From the NCBI GenBank assembly GCA_016287385.1, contig JAEEWM010000018.1, positions 1 through 48,868 on the forward strand: a stretch of 48,868 bases of DNA, read 5' to 3'. Position 1 is the first letter of the stretch; every line of letters begins with the position of its first letter. The notes beneath the pieces are model-generated. The model saw nothing but the letters and a program-made list of their open reading frames with translations. It had not been told where the DNA came from and did no database searches. Source of the stretch: Clostridiaceae bacterium. Lineage in GTDB: Bacteria; Bacillota; Clostridia; Oscillospirales; Acutalibacteraceae. This document shows positions 1 through 8,868 of the stretch, piece by piece. A program made the position numbers and the translations under genes.

Positions 1-150
1 ATTACTCCCGATGAATATCGCCTTCTCGGTGGTGGTAGCCGCGCTCGCTGTAAGGGGAGCGGCGGTGTTTACCACCAACGTCATCGCGAAGAACATAGTG
101 AATATCATCACTATGGACATCACGCCTGACAAAAGTCTTTTTGTTTTCAA
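1..150 (-). CDS. Secreted protein of unknown function, N-terminus only (cut by window edge)
   Basis: Fifty codons run off the left end of the window. The frame opens with TTG at 150, preceded by a GAGGTG ribosome binding site about six bases upstream. The visible peptide is a classic signal peptide: a basic start (KTKR), a long hydrophobic core (SIVMIFTMFFAMTLVV) and an Ala-rich cleavage region (APLTASAA). The protein is therefore probably exported. Nothing of the mature domain is visible, so no function can be given. It lies downstream of, and in the same direction as, the beta-helix lipoprotein gene and could belong to the same glycan-related group. Confidence 0.6.
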   Translation of the reverse strand, partial: MKTKRLLSGVMSIVMIFTMFFAMTLVVNTAAPLTASAATTTEKAIFIGSN

Positions 151-231
151 GTAAATCACCTCAAAGCTTTGAATGTGTGCTATTCGTTTCACAAATATTA
201 AAAGCGCGTTGTACGGAAGTATGTAATTAAA

Positions 232-2037
232 TCAATCTATCCAGACCACTTTTGCCGGGCTCTGGTCAAACTGTTTTATTATGTTTTCAAGAGATGTTTG
301 CCCGGAACCGGTCTTCTGTGAGCCGTACCAGTTGATACCGCCGCTTCTGTTCTTACCGTGATAATAAGTATTGTTTCTGATTATCCATATACCGTTTTTA
401 TAATTGTTGTTAATGGGTGTAACCACACCGTTAACCTTCTTGCGCGTTGAATCGTTTGTATCCTCGCTGTAATTCAAATTGAACTCCCAGCGGCAGATCC
501 AGGCGTCGCAAAGGTCGAAAATATTGTTTTCAATGTACACGTTTCTCGCGTACGGATAAGCGTGCGCGTAGAATATCAGATGTTCGCCGTGAGGATCGGG
601 GCGCTGACCCGGCATAGAAGACCATCCGTAACCGGCAAGACGGCTTACGTTGTTCTCAATGTGTATATTTTCAAACACCGCGTCGGTATAATTCCATTTA
701 CCGCCCTTATCATCATTATGATTGCCGTGCCACATCTCTATTGAAAGTGCGCAATACTCTATAAGGTTGTTTCGGTATGTTATGTTTTTGTAATCTTCCT
801 CGTGTGTACCGAATTTTGCTCTTTGTTTAGGTGTAAGAGAATCGCCCTGCGGAGTCAAGCCGGTATCATATATCTGATATGTCCAGCAGTTCTCAACTAA
901 ATGTCCGTCACAGCCCTGCCACATCTGAATAGCGTTGCCGAGGCGGGTGGTTGCGTTCTGACTGGCGCCGCCGATAAAACCTACCTCACAATTGCTGACA
1001 ACCGAGTTATCCGCCGCGGCAAGGTCAACGCCAAGACGCCCGAAATATTTGATTTTGAAGTTATCAACAGTTACGCCCGCAACGCGGTTTACGTCAAATG
1101 CCGCTTTGTTAAGGCACGCCTCAATATCCGTATACACTTTACCGGGATTTCCGGCGTCGCAGTAAAGATACAGAGTGCTCATCTGGCGGTTGAAATAGAA
1201 ATCTCCGTTCTTTTCAAGACTCAGTATACCGTCGGCTTTCCTCTTACCTACAATTTCGCCGTTGTTGATTACAACAAGACCTATACTGGTATCGCTGATA
1301 CCCAGTTTCCAAACATTTTTAAGGTTTGCCGGTTTCCAATACTCCGCTTTCGCGTAGTTATCGGGCGAGCCGTAAAGCGCGGGTTTTTCACCTTTACCGT
1401 AAGAGCCGTAATACACACCCTCCACAGCGACAATAGCACGGCTGAGGCGCCACACACCGCCGCGTTCAAACAACACGGCGTCGCCTTTTTTAAGGGGGAT
1501 TCTTGCAAGCGCGGTAGTCGTTTTTATCGGACTCTTTTCGGACTTACCGTCGTTTGAATCGTCGCCCTTGGCAGATATGTAATACGTAGTTCCCGTATAG
1601 CCTTTTGCTTTATAATCGGAATTCTTGCTGTCTATTACGTTTTTGCGCATAGTTGCGGCTATCTCATCGGTGCTTGTTTTCAAATGAGGAAGAGTCATTT
1701 TCTCCCAGGCGGTTTCAAGCGTGGGTGTGGAAGTCCCCCACTCAACAACCTGCTCACGGAGAGAATAGTCCTCCTCGTCATCGGGTATTAAGTATGATTT
1801 GGAAGGGTCGCCGCTTAAATCAACGGATCCCCTGTTCACACTGCTCGAAGTATCGGAAACGTCACCGTCGCTTGAATCGGTACTGTCACTGTTATCAACC
1901 GAAGAGTTATCCTCCGACCCGGTCGAAGAAGTCTTTTTCGACGACGTATCAGCGGATGAATCGCCGCCGAATAAATCGCATCCGCAGCAAGCGGCAAAAA
2001 GACAGACGGATAACAGCAACGCAATCAGCTTTTTCAT
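232..2037 (-). CDS. Lipoprotein with right-handed beta-helix (pectate-lyase-like) fold
   Basis: This 601-residue protein starts with a lipoprotein signal (MKKLIALLLSVCLFAACCGC), followed by a Ser/Thr/Asp-rich linker of about 50 residues (roughly 26-80) that would span the cell wall. The mature part has the opening typical of secreted parallel beta-helix proteins (TTYYISAKGDDSNDG near residue 150), then repeated short Asn-rich turns such as ITYRNNLIEYC, IHIENNVSRLAG and VYIENNIFDLCDAW. Such proteins are often polysaccharide lyases, hydrolases or binding proteins, but I cannot assign a catalytic family. The start has an AAAGGAG ribosome binding site. It lies 142 bp after a sugar-binding protein gene, which supports a role in handling extracellular glycans. 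Substrate is unknown. Confidence 0.75.
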   Translation of the reverse strand: MKKLIALLLSVCLFAACCGCDLFGGDSSADTSSKKTSSTGSEDNSSVDNSDSTDSSDGDVSDTSSSVNRGSVDLSGDPSKSYLIPDDEEDYSLREQVVEWGTSTPTLETAWEKMTLPHLKTSTDEIAATMRKNVIDSKNSDYKAKGYTGTTYYISAKGDDSNDGKSEKSPIKTTTALARIPLKKGDAVLFERGGVWRLSRAIVAVEGVYYGSYGKGEKPALYGSPDNYAKAEYWKPANLKNVWKLGISDTSIGLVVINNGEIVGKRKADGILSLEKNGDFYFNRQMSTLYLYCDAGNPGKVYTDIEACLNKAAFDVNRVAGVTVDNFKIKYFGRLGVDLAAADNSVVSNCEVGFIGGASQNATTRLGNAIQMWQGCDGHLVENCWTYQIYDTGLTPQGDSLTPKQRAKFGTHEEDYKNITYRNNLIEYCALSIEMWHGNHNDDKGGKWNYTDAVFENIHIENNVSRLAGYGWSSMPGQRPDPHGEHLIFYAHAYPYARNVYIENNIFDLCDAWICRWEFNLNYSEDTNDSTRKKVNGVVTPINNNYKNGIWIIRNNTYYHGKNRSGGINWYGSQKTGSGQTSLENIIKQFDQSPAKVVWID

Positions 2038-2179
2038 TCATTGCTCCTTTAGCGGCTCAGCCGCAAAATGTATTCGCGCTCCGGCGAATGTAATTAAATA
2101 CCGGTATCCGGCTTGCGCCGGAAGAGTTTACGCGCCCGCGCCTCCCTTTACACAAGGGAGGCATACGGGAATAGTTTTA
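2038..2179. repeat. Hairpin-dense intergenic element
   Basis: Four short inverted repeats follow one another between two coding regions: 2052-2064, 2072-2089, 2108-2121 and 2140-2162, the last with 9-bp arms around ACAC. None is followed by a clean T-tract, so this is not an obvious terminator. From memory, short CCTCCCTT...AAGGGAGG palindromes recur between genes in gut Clostridia, so this may be a degenerate interspersed element; that is inference. Confidence 0.45.
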
Positions 2180-3631
2180 TTACTTAAATTTTGCCAGAGT
2201 ATCATTTGCCTGCTTAACCGCTTTATCAAAGAAGGGTGAAAGCGAATCAAGCTTGGTCTTGACCTGCGCCTGAGTCATCTCGCCGGTTCTTATCATGGTA
2301 TGGATTCCGCCGTTCTGGTTGCCGGCGGCGTCGGTAATTCGGCGGTCAACGTTGAAGTTAAAGTTCTTCTGACTCATAAGATACTTATAGGTTTCAAGAA
2401 CCTGAGTGCTGCAGAAGAAGGTGTTTTCATTATAATTCTCGGCATTCAGATAGCAGCGCAGGAAGTAATACGCCGCTGCGCCGTTAGGTGCACCCTTCGG
2501 CACGCCGTACGCCTCGAATTCCTGGAAGTTGGTGTAATAGGGCTTGCCGGGCTGAGTCGGGAAAGGAACCGCTTCAAGGTCATTCTTCGCTTTGAGCTCG
2601 GTAAAGTGGAAGTCGGTAGTACGGCAGGCGAGTATATTATCAGTGTAGAAAAGATACGTGCCGTCTTCAATTTTTGAGCCTGTACCCATCGCCTCCGGGC
2701 ATATCTCACTGCGGCAACGGATTATCTCCTGCAAGCCGGTGGTGACCTTCGGGTCGGACAGGTTGTTCTTATATTTAGTGCCGTCAAATGTGATGAGATC
2801 TATATCGTTGAGCCAGAGATAATCGAGCCAACCGGAAGTCATCCACGCGGGTCTCTCGGTCGCTTCCTTAAAATCAGTGCATATTTCTTTGAACTTATCA
2901 TAGGTCCACTTGCCGCTCTTCCAGAGCTGATACGGATCCTCAAGCTTATATCTCTTGATTATCGAGGGTCGGTATACAACCGCGGTGGGCTGCTGGTTAA
3001 GAGAATTCTTCATAGCCGCGGCATAAATTTTACCTTTGTAAGAATAGGAAGAAGTTGCGCGGCTGTCCCAGATATCGCCTTTGAAATCAAAGCCGGTAGC
3101 GGTTTTGAGATCCTGGCAAAGATACATTCTCGCCGGCGAGGGCGCGATAAAACGAATAAGGTCCGGAGATTTATTCGCGTTTACAAGAGCGGCGATTTTG
3201 GTCTCGTATGTATCATAGCTTTCCTGATTCCACTTAACCTTGATGCCGGTCTGGCTTTCAAATTTCTTTACCACTTTATCCGCGTCGGTAACGTCGGTTA
3301 CGGGGTTCCATGAAAGGACCGTAAAGGTAGAGCCGCGCAGCGAAGCGGGCATCTTGGCGACAAGGTCGTTCCACGAAAGTGAATCCGCGTTGGCAACCGG
3401 AGCGGGCGTATTGGACTTTGTGTTTGTGCCCGCGTTGTCGGAAATATCAACAGACGAGTTATCGGTACTGCCGTTGTCACTTGTTGTGTCCTCACCACCG
3501 TCATCAACATCGACGACTTCATCATCGCCTAAATTGAATGAAGATGTGTTGCTCTTGCCGCAAGCCGCAACCGACAGCAGCAACGCAAGGCACAACGCCA
3601 TACATAAAAGTTTAGTCAGATAATTTTTCAT
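2180..3631 (-). CDS. Extracellular sugar-binding lipoprotein of an ABC importer (family 1 SBP)
   Basis: The protein has 483 residues. The N-terminus is a lipoprotein signal with lipobox SVAAC, then an acidic and Ser/Thr-rich linker to about residue 90. The binding domain opens with STFTVLSWNP and DVTDADKVVKKFESQTGIKV, the usual start of MalE/UgpB-like family 1 binding proteins; the PDLIRF segment is the equivalent of the common PDV motif. It would capture an oligosaccharide outside the cell and deliver it to a membrane permease. Its gene is 22 bp after a MalG-type permease gene, so the two are very likely co-transcribed. An AGGAGG ribosome binding site precedes the ATG. The ligand cannot be read from sequence. 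Confidence 0.9.
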   Translation of the reverse strand: MKNYLTKLLCMALCLALLLSVAACGKSNTSSFNLGDDEVVDVDDGGEDTTSDNGSTDNSSVDISDNAGTNTKSNTPAPVANADSLSWNDLVAKMPASLRGSTFTVLSWNPVTDVTDADKVVKKFESQTGIKVKWNQESYDTYETKIAALVNANKSPDLIRFIAPSPARMYLCQDLKTATGFDFKGDIWDSRATSSYSYKGKIYAAAMKNSLNQQPTAVVYRPSIIKRYKLEDPYQLWKSGKWTYDKFKEICTDFKEATERPAWMTSGWLDYLWLNDIDLITFDGTKYKNNLSDPKVTTGLQEIIRCRSEICPEAMGTGSKIEDGTYLFYTDNILACRTTDFHFTELKAKNDLEAVPFPTQPGKPYYTNFQEFEAYGVPKGAPNGAAAYYFLRCYLNAENYNENTFFCSTQVLETYKYLMSQKNFNFNVDRRITDAAGNQNGGIHTMIRTGEMTQAQVKTKLDSLSPFFDKAVKQANDTLAKFK

Positions 3632-3653
3632 TTTCTTTTTCCTCCTAATTATT

Positions 3654-4610
3654 CTAACCTACGATACCGCAGGTGGATATACTTTGAACAAATTTGCGCT
3701 GCATTACAAGGAAGTAGGCAAGCAGCGGAAGAATCGACAAAAACGCGCTTGTTATTATCAGCGAACCGAGAGAAAAGGTAAACTGCTTGGTTATTTCTGA
3801 CGTAAGGTTGCTCTTGAAGTTTGCCAGCATAACGCTTATGGGGAAATTGCCCGAAAGATATATCTGCGCCTGATAAAAATCGTTCCAATACCAAACGACC
3901 GCAAACACCAGAACAGTGATAGCCGCCGCGCCCGAAGACGGCAGAACGATACGCAGAAACGTTTTCCACGGGCCCGCGCCGTCCATCCACGCCGCCTCTT
4001 CGAGCTCCTTGGGAAGACCTTTGAAGAACTGCATGTAAATGTAGATGAACAAGCCGTTTTTAAGACCGGTAGAAAGCAGAGCGGTAAGCCAGAAAACAAG
4101 CGGCGTATCCACAACGCTGGGCCGAAGCTCCACACGGAACAGTTTTGAGAGGAGACCCAGAATGCCCAAAAAGTCAAGATGACTGAAATTATCGTAACTT
4201 GCCACAACGATCATCGGGTCGGGAACGAGTATGCAGAGTATCATAAACGCTATGAGAATTTTTTTGCCTCTGAACTCAAATCTCGCAAGACCGTAGCCGA
4301 CTACCGCGCAGGTGAAAAAGGATATCAGCGCCGACGCGACCTGATTAAGAAACGTACTTCCGAGCGATGACACGTAATTAAGCGCCTTTATTGCTATCCG
4401 GTAATTCGTGAACGATATACCCTTCGGTATCCACATGACCGTCGGGTCGAGCCAGTCCGCGGTGGATTTGAACGAGTTTACCGCCATGAATAAGAACGGA
4501 TAAAAAAGTATGTACGCAAAGGCGATGAGTATAAGATACCTCGCTATACTCGCAAGCGTTGCCGCGCCCCGGCGTTTAAGTTTGTACGTGTTGATGTTCT
4601 TTGTCATCAT
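3654..4610 (-). CDS. Carbohydrate ABC transporter permease, MalG type
   Basis: This 318-residue integral membrane protein has about six hydrophobic segments. The cytoplasmic EAA loop that docks on the ATPase is visible (EEAAWMDGAGPWKTFLRIVLP), with the conserved glycine. The N-terminal stretch ILFYPFLFMAVNSFK is typical of the second permease of CUT1-family sugar importers. In most such operons the order is binding protein, MalF-type, MalG-type. Here the MalG-type gene comes first, followed by the binding protein, and no MalF-type partner is seen upstream. The partner may be encoded left of the window or elsewhere; the ATPase is presumably a shared MsiK-like protein. Confidence 0.9.
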   Translation of the reverse strand: MMTKNINTYKLKRRGAATLASIARYLILIAFAYILFYPFLFMAVNSFKSTADWLDPTVMWIPKGISFTNYRIAIKALNYVSSLGSTFLNQVASALISFFTCAVVGYGLARFEFRGKKILIAFMILCILVPDPMIVVASYDNFSHLDFLGILGLLSKLFRVELRPSVVDTPLVFWLTALLSTGLKNGLFIYIYMQFFKGLPKELEEAAWMDGAGPWKTFLRIVLPSSGAAAITVLVFAVVWYWNDFYQAQIYLSGNFPISVMLANFKSNLTSEITKQFTFSLGSLIITSAFLSILPLLAYFLVMQRKFVQSISTCGIVG

Positions 4611-4935
4611 TGCGCCCCCAAATAATCAATCGTGTAAGCGTAATATATTATAATATAATAATCAAAAGCAACCGCGGAAAATCGCTCCGGTCAGGGTATA
4701 ATAACATCGAAAAAACAAATAAACCGAAAGCGAAAGCAACACGGAAAGTTCTTAAAAGTGAAAGACACAATCCGCATTAGCCGACACTCAGCACCGCAGT
4801 TTGACATTTTGTTGAAAAGATTGCACTTTTTCTCACGTTTATTATACACAACCGACAAAGGTTTGTATATCAAAATTTTGCGCATTTTTATCAAATTTTT
4901 GCGCTTTTTGGCTTTTTTTCTATTTTTTGCTTATC
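4611..4935. other. AT-rich intergenic region upstream of the sugar permease
   Basis: About 325 bases hold no convincing gene. A run of AT-rich sequence at 4640-4665 and a minus-strand TATAAT at 4841-4846, with a poor -35 (TATACA, 4864-4869), could be promoters for the permease operon, but I cannot choose between them. Two near-identical 14-mers (tcaaaattttgcgc at 4870 and tcaaatttttgcgc at 4891) lie side by side and could be a protein-binding direct repeat. Confidence 0.35.
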
Positions 4936-4967
4936 TTCAAAAAAATTCCGGGGGTTTTCGCCCCCGG
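4936..4967 (-). terminator. Intrinsic terminator of the amino-sugar operon
   Basis: On the minus strand a GC-rich stem (CCGGGGGC, GAAA-type loop, CCCCCGG) is followed by a run of seven T. It lies just past the stop of the NahK-like kinase gene. Confidence 0.85.
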
Positions 4968-5008
4968 CAACGGTTATTTACACATATCTCACAGGTCATA
5001 AGGCGCCG

Positions 5009-6112
5009 TCAGGCATTGCCCCCGGCATACTGCTTTACGGTTCTTTTCATTTCATCCCACTGCTCTTCCATCTCCCGCACGAGTTTAAGCTGCGTTCTCG
5101 CCCTGACGAGATTATGCTCGGGATAAGCGGTTTTGAAATAAGTGTCGCCTTCAAGATAATCAGTCAAAAATCTCATACCGCACTCAATGGTCATCATTTT
5201 TGCGCCCTCGGGCAGAAGCATTATTTCGGTAGGTATGAGTTTGCCGTCACAGCCCGCAAGGTAGCCTTTGGTATACGCCTTGAACAGATCAATATTGAAA
5301 TGAACTTTATCAAGATCTTTTTCATCCTCCGCCGCGGTAGAGGCGCCGAAGCGTATCGCGTCGCCGAAGTCGGTCACCGAATACCCCGGCATTATGGTAT
5401 CGAGGTCGATAACGCAAAGCGCCTTTCGGGTGGTTTTATCAAGCATAACGTTGTTTGATTTGGTGTCGTTATGCGTAACGCGGACCGGCAGATCGCCTCT
5501 TGCTTCGGCGTCGATAAGCACCGAATAAAAATCCTGTCTTGAAGTAATAAAATCTATCTCTTTTCTGACATTCTCCGCCCTGCCGCACTTATCCGCGCTG
5601 ACCGCACTTAGAAACGCGCCGAAGCGTATCGGCGTATTATGAAAATTCGGTATCGTTTCGTAAAGCGTATCCGCCGGAAAATGCCTCAAGTCCCTCTGAA
5701 ACTTGCCGAATGCGAAAGCGCACTCGTAAAAGTCCCGCTCGTCCTCTACTATATCAAGGCAGACGGAGTCCTCGATAAAATTATACATACGCCAGAGGTT
5801 GCCGTCATCATCCTTTATGTAGGTTTTGCCGTCTTTGGTCGGAATAAGCGAAAGCACTTCCCTTTCGCTGTTTGCGCGCACCTTAAGAAACGCCGTTACC
5901 TTCTCAATATTCGAAAGCACCTGCTCCGGCTTTTTGAAAACGTTGCCGTTCACCTTTTGAAGTATATATCTGCGCTGTTTTTCGCCGTCGTCGGTCACGA
6001 CTTTAACGGTATCGTTTATATGTCCGTTGCCGTAATTATCGGCTGAAATCACCCTTCCCGTAATCTCAAAGCGTTCCGCGCAACTCTTAAAAAAATCATT
6101 CCGGGTTTCCAT
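5009..6112 (-). CDS. nahK: N-acetylhexosamine 1-kinase-like phosphotransferase
   Basis: This is a 367-residue member of the aminoglycoside phosphotransferase (APH/ChoK) kinase fold. The Brenner-type catalytic loop is THNDTKSNNVMLD and the metal-binding segment is CVIDLDTIMPG followed by TDFGDAIRFG, the pattern I associate with NahK of bifidobacteria and relatives. NahK phosphorylates GlcNAc or GalNAc at C1 using ATP, in the cytoplasm. The start is the ATG at 6112, preceded by AGGTG; an upstream GTG at 6121 in the same frame lies inside that ribosome binding site. It is the last gene of a run that includes nagA and a GH123-like enzyme, which supports amino-sugar salvage. A kinase for another sugar is possible. 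Confidence 0.75.
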   Translation of the reverse strand: METRNDFFKSCAERFEITGRVISADNYGNGHINDTVKVVTDDGEKQRRYILQKVNGNVFKKPEQVLSNIEKVTAFLKVRANSEREVLSLIPTKDGKTYIKDDDGNLWRMYNFIEDSVCLDIVEDERDFYECAFAFGKFQRDLRHFPADTLYETIPNFHNTPIRFGAFLSAVSADKCGRAENVRKEIDFITSRQDFYSVLIDAEARGDLPVRVTHNDTKSNNVMLDKTTRKALCVIDLDTIMPGYSVTDFGDAIRFGASTAAEDEKDLDKVHFNIDLFKAYTKGYLAGCDGKLIPTEIMLLPEGAKMMTIECGMRFLTDYLEGDTYFKTAYPEHNLVRARTQLKLVREMEEQWDEMKRTVKQYAGGNA

Positions 6113-6122
6113 AAATATCACC

Positions 6123-7178
6123 TTATTCGTAAATAATACCGCCTATTACGGTTTTTAACAAATTGTAATTATTGTCAAGCACGATAAAGTCCGCGTCAAA
6201 GCCGACGGAAAGCTCACCCTTGTTTATTCCGAGAAGCTTTGCCGGCGTTCTGCTTGCCATAATAAAAGCGTCGTCTTCGGGAATGCCGAATTCAATCGCC
6301 GTTTTTACGCAGTCAAGCAGAAAAGCCGTACTTCCGGCGAGGGTGCCGTCGGCAAGGCGGCAACCGCTTTTTGAGAGAGTAACCGGCAGTCCGCCCGAGG
6401 TGTATTCGCCGCAGGGCAAGCCGGCGGGCGCTATTGAATCGCTTATAAGGCATACCCTGTCCGCTCCGAGCGCTCTGTAAAGCGACCAGACAGCCCCTCT
6501 TTGAACGTGAATACCGTCACATATAAGCTGGGCGTATATTCTCTTTTCTATCGCCGCGCCGATAGGTCCCGGCGCCCGGTGAAGCATCGGCGGCATTGCG
6601 TTAAAGGTATGAGTAAGACAGCGGGCACCCTTTTCTATCGCCGCTGCCGCCGTTTCGTAATCGCAGTCGGTATGGCCTATCGAGCAGACAGCGTCGCATT
6701 TTTCTATAAAATCGAGCGCGCCCTCGGTTTCCGGTGCGATAGTCACCATTTTTACGTTTTTAAGCCCGCGGTACTCGTTTATATCGGGCTTCCGAATGTA
6801 CTTCTCATCCTGCGCGCCTTTGCGGCTTTTCGCTATGTAGGGACCCTCGATGTGAAAGCCCAAAACATTCGCGCCGTCAATGCCTTCGATATCGCGGTCA
6901 AGCGCGGCGCGTACAGTTTCCATATCCACCGTCGCGGTCGTAGGCAAAAACGAAGTCGTACCGTGCAGCGCCTCATACTTAGCAAGCCCGGCGATGTCAC
7001 CGCCGTTTGCCTCTATCCCCATGCAACCGTGAGTATGCACGTCTATAAGACCGGGAAAAACCTTTTGATACTTTAAGTCAATTCCGCCCGAGCCGCTTTT
7101 TTGCAGAGATACGATCCTGCCGTCTTCAACGGTGATATCGGTAATCTCGCCGCCTATCAGGGCGTTTTTGTAAATCAT
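6123..7178 (-). CDS. nagA: N-acetylglucosamine-6-phosphate deacetylase
   Basis: The 351-residue protein belongs to the amidohydrolase superfamily and removes acetate from GlcNAc-6-phosphate in the cytoplasm. The metal and active-site motifs are in order: PGLIDVHTHG (about 40-50), HIEGPYIAKSRKGAQ (about 109-123), GHTDCDYETAAAAIEKG, THTFNAMPPMLHRAPG, LICDGIHV and the catalytic aspartate in CLISDSIAPAG. The length is slightly short of the usual 380. The ATG overlaps the stop of the upstream GH123-like gene by four bases (ATGA), and its own stop is ten bases before the kinase start, so the three are translationally coupled. Confidence 0.93.
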   Translation of the reverse strand: MIYKNALIGGEITDITVEDGRIVSLQKSGSGGIDLKYQKVFPGLIDVHTHGCMGIEANGGDIAGLAKYEALHGTTSFLPTTATVDMETVRAALDRDIEGIDGANVLGFHIEGPYIAKSRKGAQDEKYIRKPDINEYRGLKNVKMVTIAPETEGALDFIEKCDAVCSIGHTDCDYETAAAAIEKGARCLTHTFNAMPPMLHRAPGPIGAAIEKRIYAQLICDGIHVQRGAVWSLYRALGADRVCLISDSIAPAGLPCGEYTSGGLPVTLSKSGCRLADGTLAGSTAFLLDCVKTAIEFGIPEDDAFIMASRTPAKLLGINKGELSVGFDADFIVLDNNYNLLKTVIGGIIYE

Positions 7179-8848
7179 GCAAAATCACCCCTGTATTCCG
7201 CGATTGCCGCGTTGATTTTTTCCCTGATTCCGAGCAAATAATTCTTATCGTGCGGGTAGGTCCTGAAATCTATCGGCGCTGTCCCGTCTTCAATGATATT
7301 CATAACAAATTCCCTGCCGTAAAGCCGCTCGCAGAGTTTATAGGCGCGTGTGTCCTGAATACCGTCATAAAACACGAGCAGACGTATTGATTCCCACGGC
7401 TCGCCGTCAGGCCCGGGATAAACCGAAAACGCGTCGCCCGCGGGCGAAAAATACTCGCCGTCGGTATTCATAAACGGGTTTACCGAAGCATAAGAGAACT
7501 GATTAAGGTAAAAATTATAACCCCAATGCAGAAAACCCTCTATACCGAACTTATAAAGCTGTGTGCCGAGTATGCGGTTGCGCAGCGACGGCATTGAAAT
7601 AAACCTGTTTGAAAGGTTATCCTTATCTTCTGTTACGCAGTAATACGCCCAAAGATGCGGCACTTTGTTTTCGATAAACTTATCAATATGTCCCGTTGAT
7701 ACAACAGGAAGGCTGACTGCGCCGCTCGCGTAGAAATCGTAACTTGAAAGCGCGTCGATGACCGTGTAACCGCGAAGCAGGGGCTCAACTATCGCCTTTG
7801 CCTTCAAATAGCTTTCAAGCTGTTTACTGTTCGGCTCGTCCGAAATATGAAAGAGGCACCGCTTATCCGCGCCGCCGAGCCCTCTCATGTGCTCTAAAAA
7901 CGCGGGTATAAAAGCGCCGAGAAACGCGGCGTATTCTTCGCCGGAGGCGTCGGTTTCCCAACCGAATATCTTTTTGTACTCGCCGTTTACGGTCGCCATT
8001 ATTTTCGGCGCGCACGACGCGCCCCACTGGGTAAACAAATGCGATATTTCAAAATACTTTACGCCTATCCGGTCGCACATTTCCACCCATTTATCAAGCA
8101 GTGAAAAATCAAAGCCGTAAACACCGTTATTAACGCTTACACCGACCAACTGCACAGTATCGCGCTCACCGCCCACATAAGTGTCAAGCGGCGGCGTGAA
8201 TACGGGAGTAAGAAGCGTATTGACACCGTATTTTACGGCGAGTTTCGCAAACTTTTCTATTATTTCGAAGTGTCTGACGTCAAACGCTTTTGTACCGTAG
8301 TATTTTTTAAGACCGTCGCAGTGAAACCACTGCGTAAAAAGCAGTTCCTGCTCCGGCAGCGAGGCGTCAATTATGTCAAGCTGAAATGTGACCTCATACT
8401 GTCCCTTTTTTTCTTTATTGTACAAATGGGCGTAATCGAAGCACAGCGTTATCGGATAACTGCCCGCTTCGACCTCGCCTTTTGTATCGACCTCGACCAT
8501 AAGGCTGCGCAAATTCTCAGCCACGGCGAGCCGTCCGTTGCTTTCGAGCGGCTGCATAACGTCAGGATAAAGACCCGGCTGTTTGCTTATATAAAAGTCA
8601 TCGCTTCCGGGTCGCGCCGCCAGTTGAACCGGCACGGGTTCTATCCGGCAAACGCGCACGTACTTCGCTATCGGCGATTTTACCGATAAATTCGCATAGC
8701 CGGTCGAGGCGCTGTCCTCTGCCTGATAGCAAACGCAAAAATGAAAAATCTCGTTTTTAAGACAGGACGCGCGGCTGTATTCATCTTTATCCGCCACCCG
8801 CTCGTTAAGAAAACATTTTTCAAGTGAAGAAACAGTTTTTATCTTCAA
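7175..8848 (-). CDS. DUF4091 / GH123-like glycosidase (candidate beta-N-acetylgalactosaminidase)
   Basis: The protein has 557 residues and no signal peptide, so it should be cytoplasmic. An N-terminal beta-sandwich-like part (about 1-160) is followed by a TIM-barrel-like region and the DUF4091 segment at the C-terminus. The sequence CLFHISDEPNS near residue 335 carries the adjacent Asp-Glu pair that acts as polarising residue and acid/base in family GH123, which cleaves beta-GalNAc with help from the substrate acetamido group. The neighbours nagA and nahK fit this. The start is TTG with GGGAGG seven bases upstream. Only 20 bp separate it from dnaI. DUF4091 proteins outside GH123 have no known activity, so the exact reaction is an inference. 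Confidence 0.75.
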   Translation of the reverse strand: MKIKTVSSLEKCFLNERVADKDEYSRASCLKNEIFHFCVCYQAEDSASTGYANLSVKSPIAKYVRVCRIEPVPVQLAARPGSDDFYISKQPGLYPDVMQPLESNGRLAVAENLRSLMVEVDTKGEVEAGSYPITLCFDYAHLYNKEKKGQYEVTFQLDIIDASLPEQELLFTQWFHCDGLKKYYGTKAFDVRHFEIIEKFAKLAVKYGVNTLLTPVFTPPLDTYVGGERDTVQLVGVSVNNGVYGFDFSLLDKWVEMCDRIGVKYFEISHLFTQWGASCAPKIMATVNGEYKKIFGWETDASGEEYAAFLGAFIPAFLEHMRGLGGADKRCLFHISDEPNSKQLESYLKAKAIVEPLLRGYTVIDALSSYDFYASGAVSLPVVSTGHIDKFIENKVPHLWAYYCVTEDKDNLSNRFISMPSLRNRILGTQLYKFGIEGFLHWGYNFYLNQFSYASVNPFMNTDGEYFSPAGDAFSVYPGPDGEPWESIRLLVFYDGIQDTRAYKLCERLYGREFVMNIIEDGTAPIDFRTYPHDKNYLLGIREKINAAIAEYRGDFA

Positions 8849-8868
8849 AACAAAACCTCCCGCGGCGT

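Noticed and set aside
901-1557. 218-codon plus-strand frame inside the beta-helix gene
   Set aside because: Antisense to a well-supported lipoprotein gene, with no ribosome binding site and no domain.
4691-4894. 67-codon minus-strand frame in the intergenic region before the permease
   Set aside because: AT-rich, low-complexity peptide with no ribosome binding site or recognisable feature.
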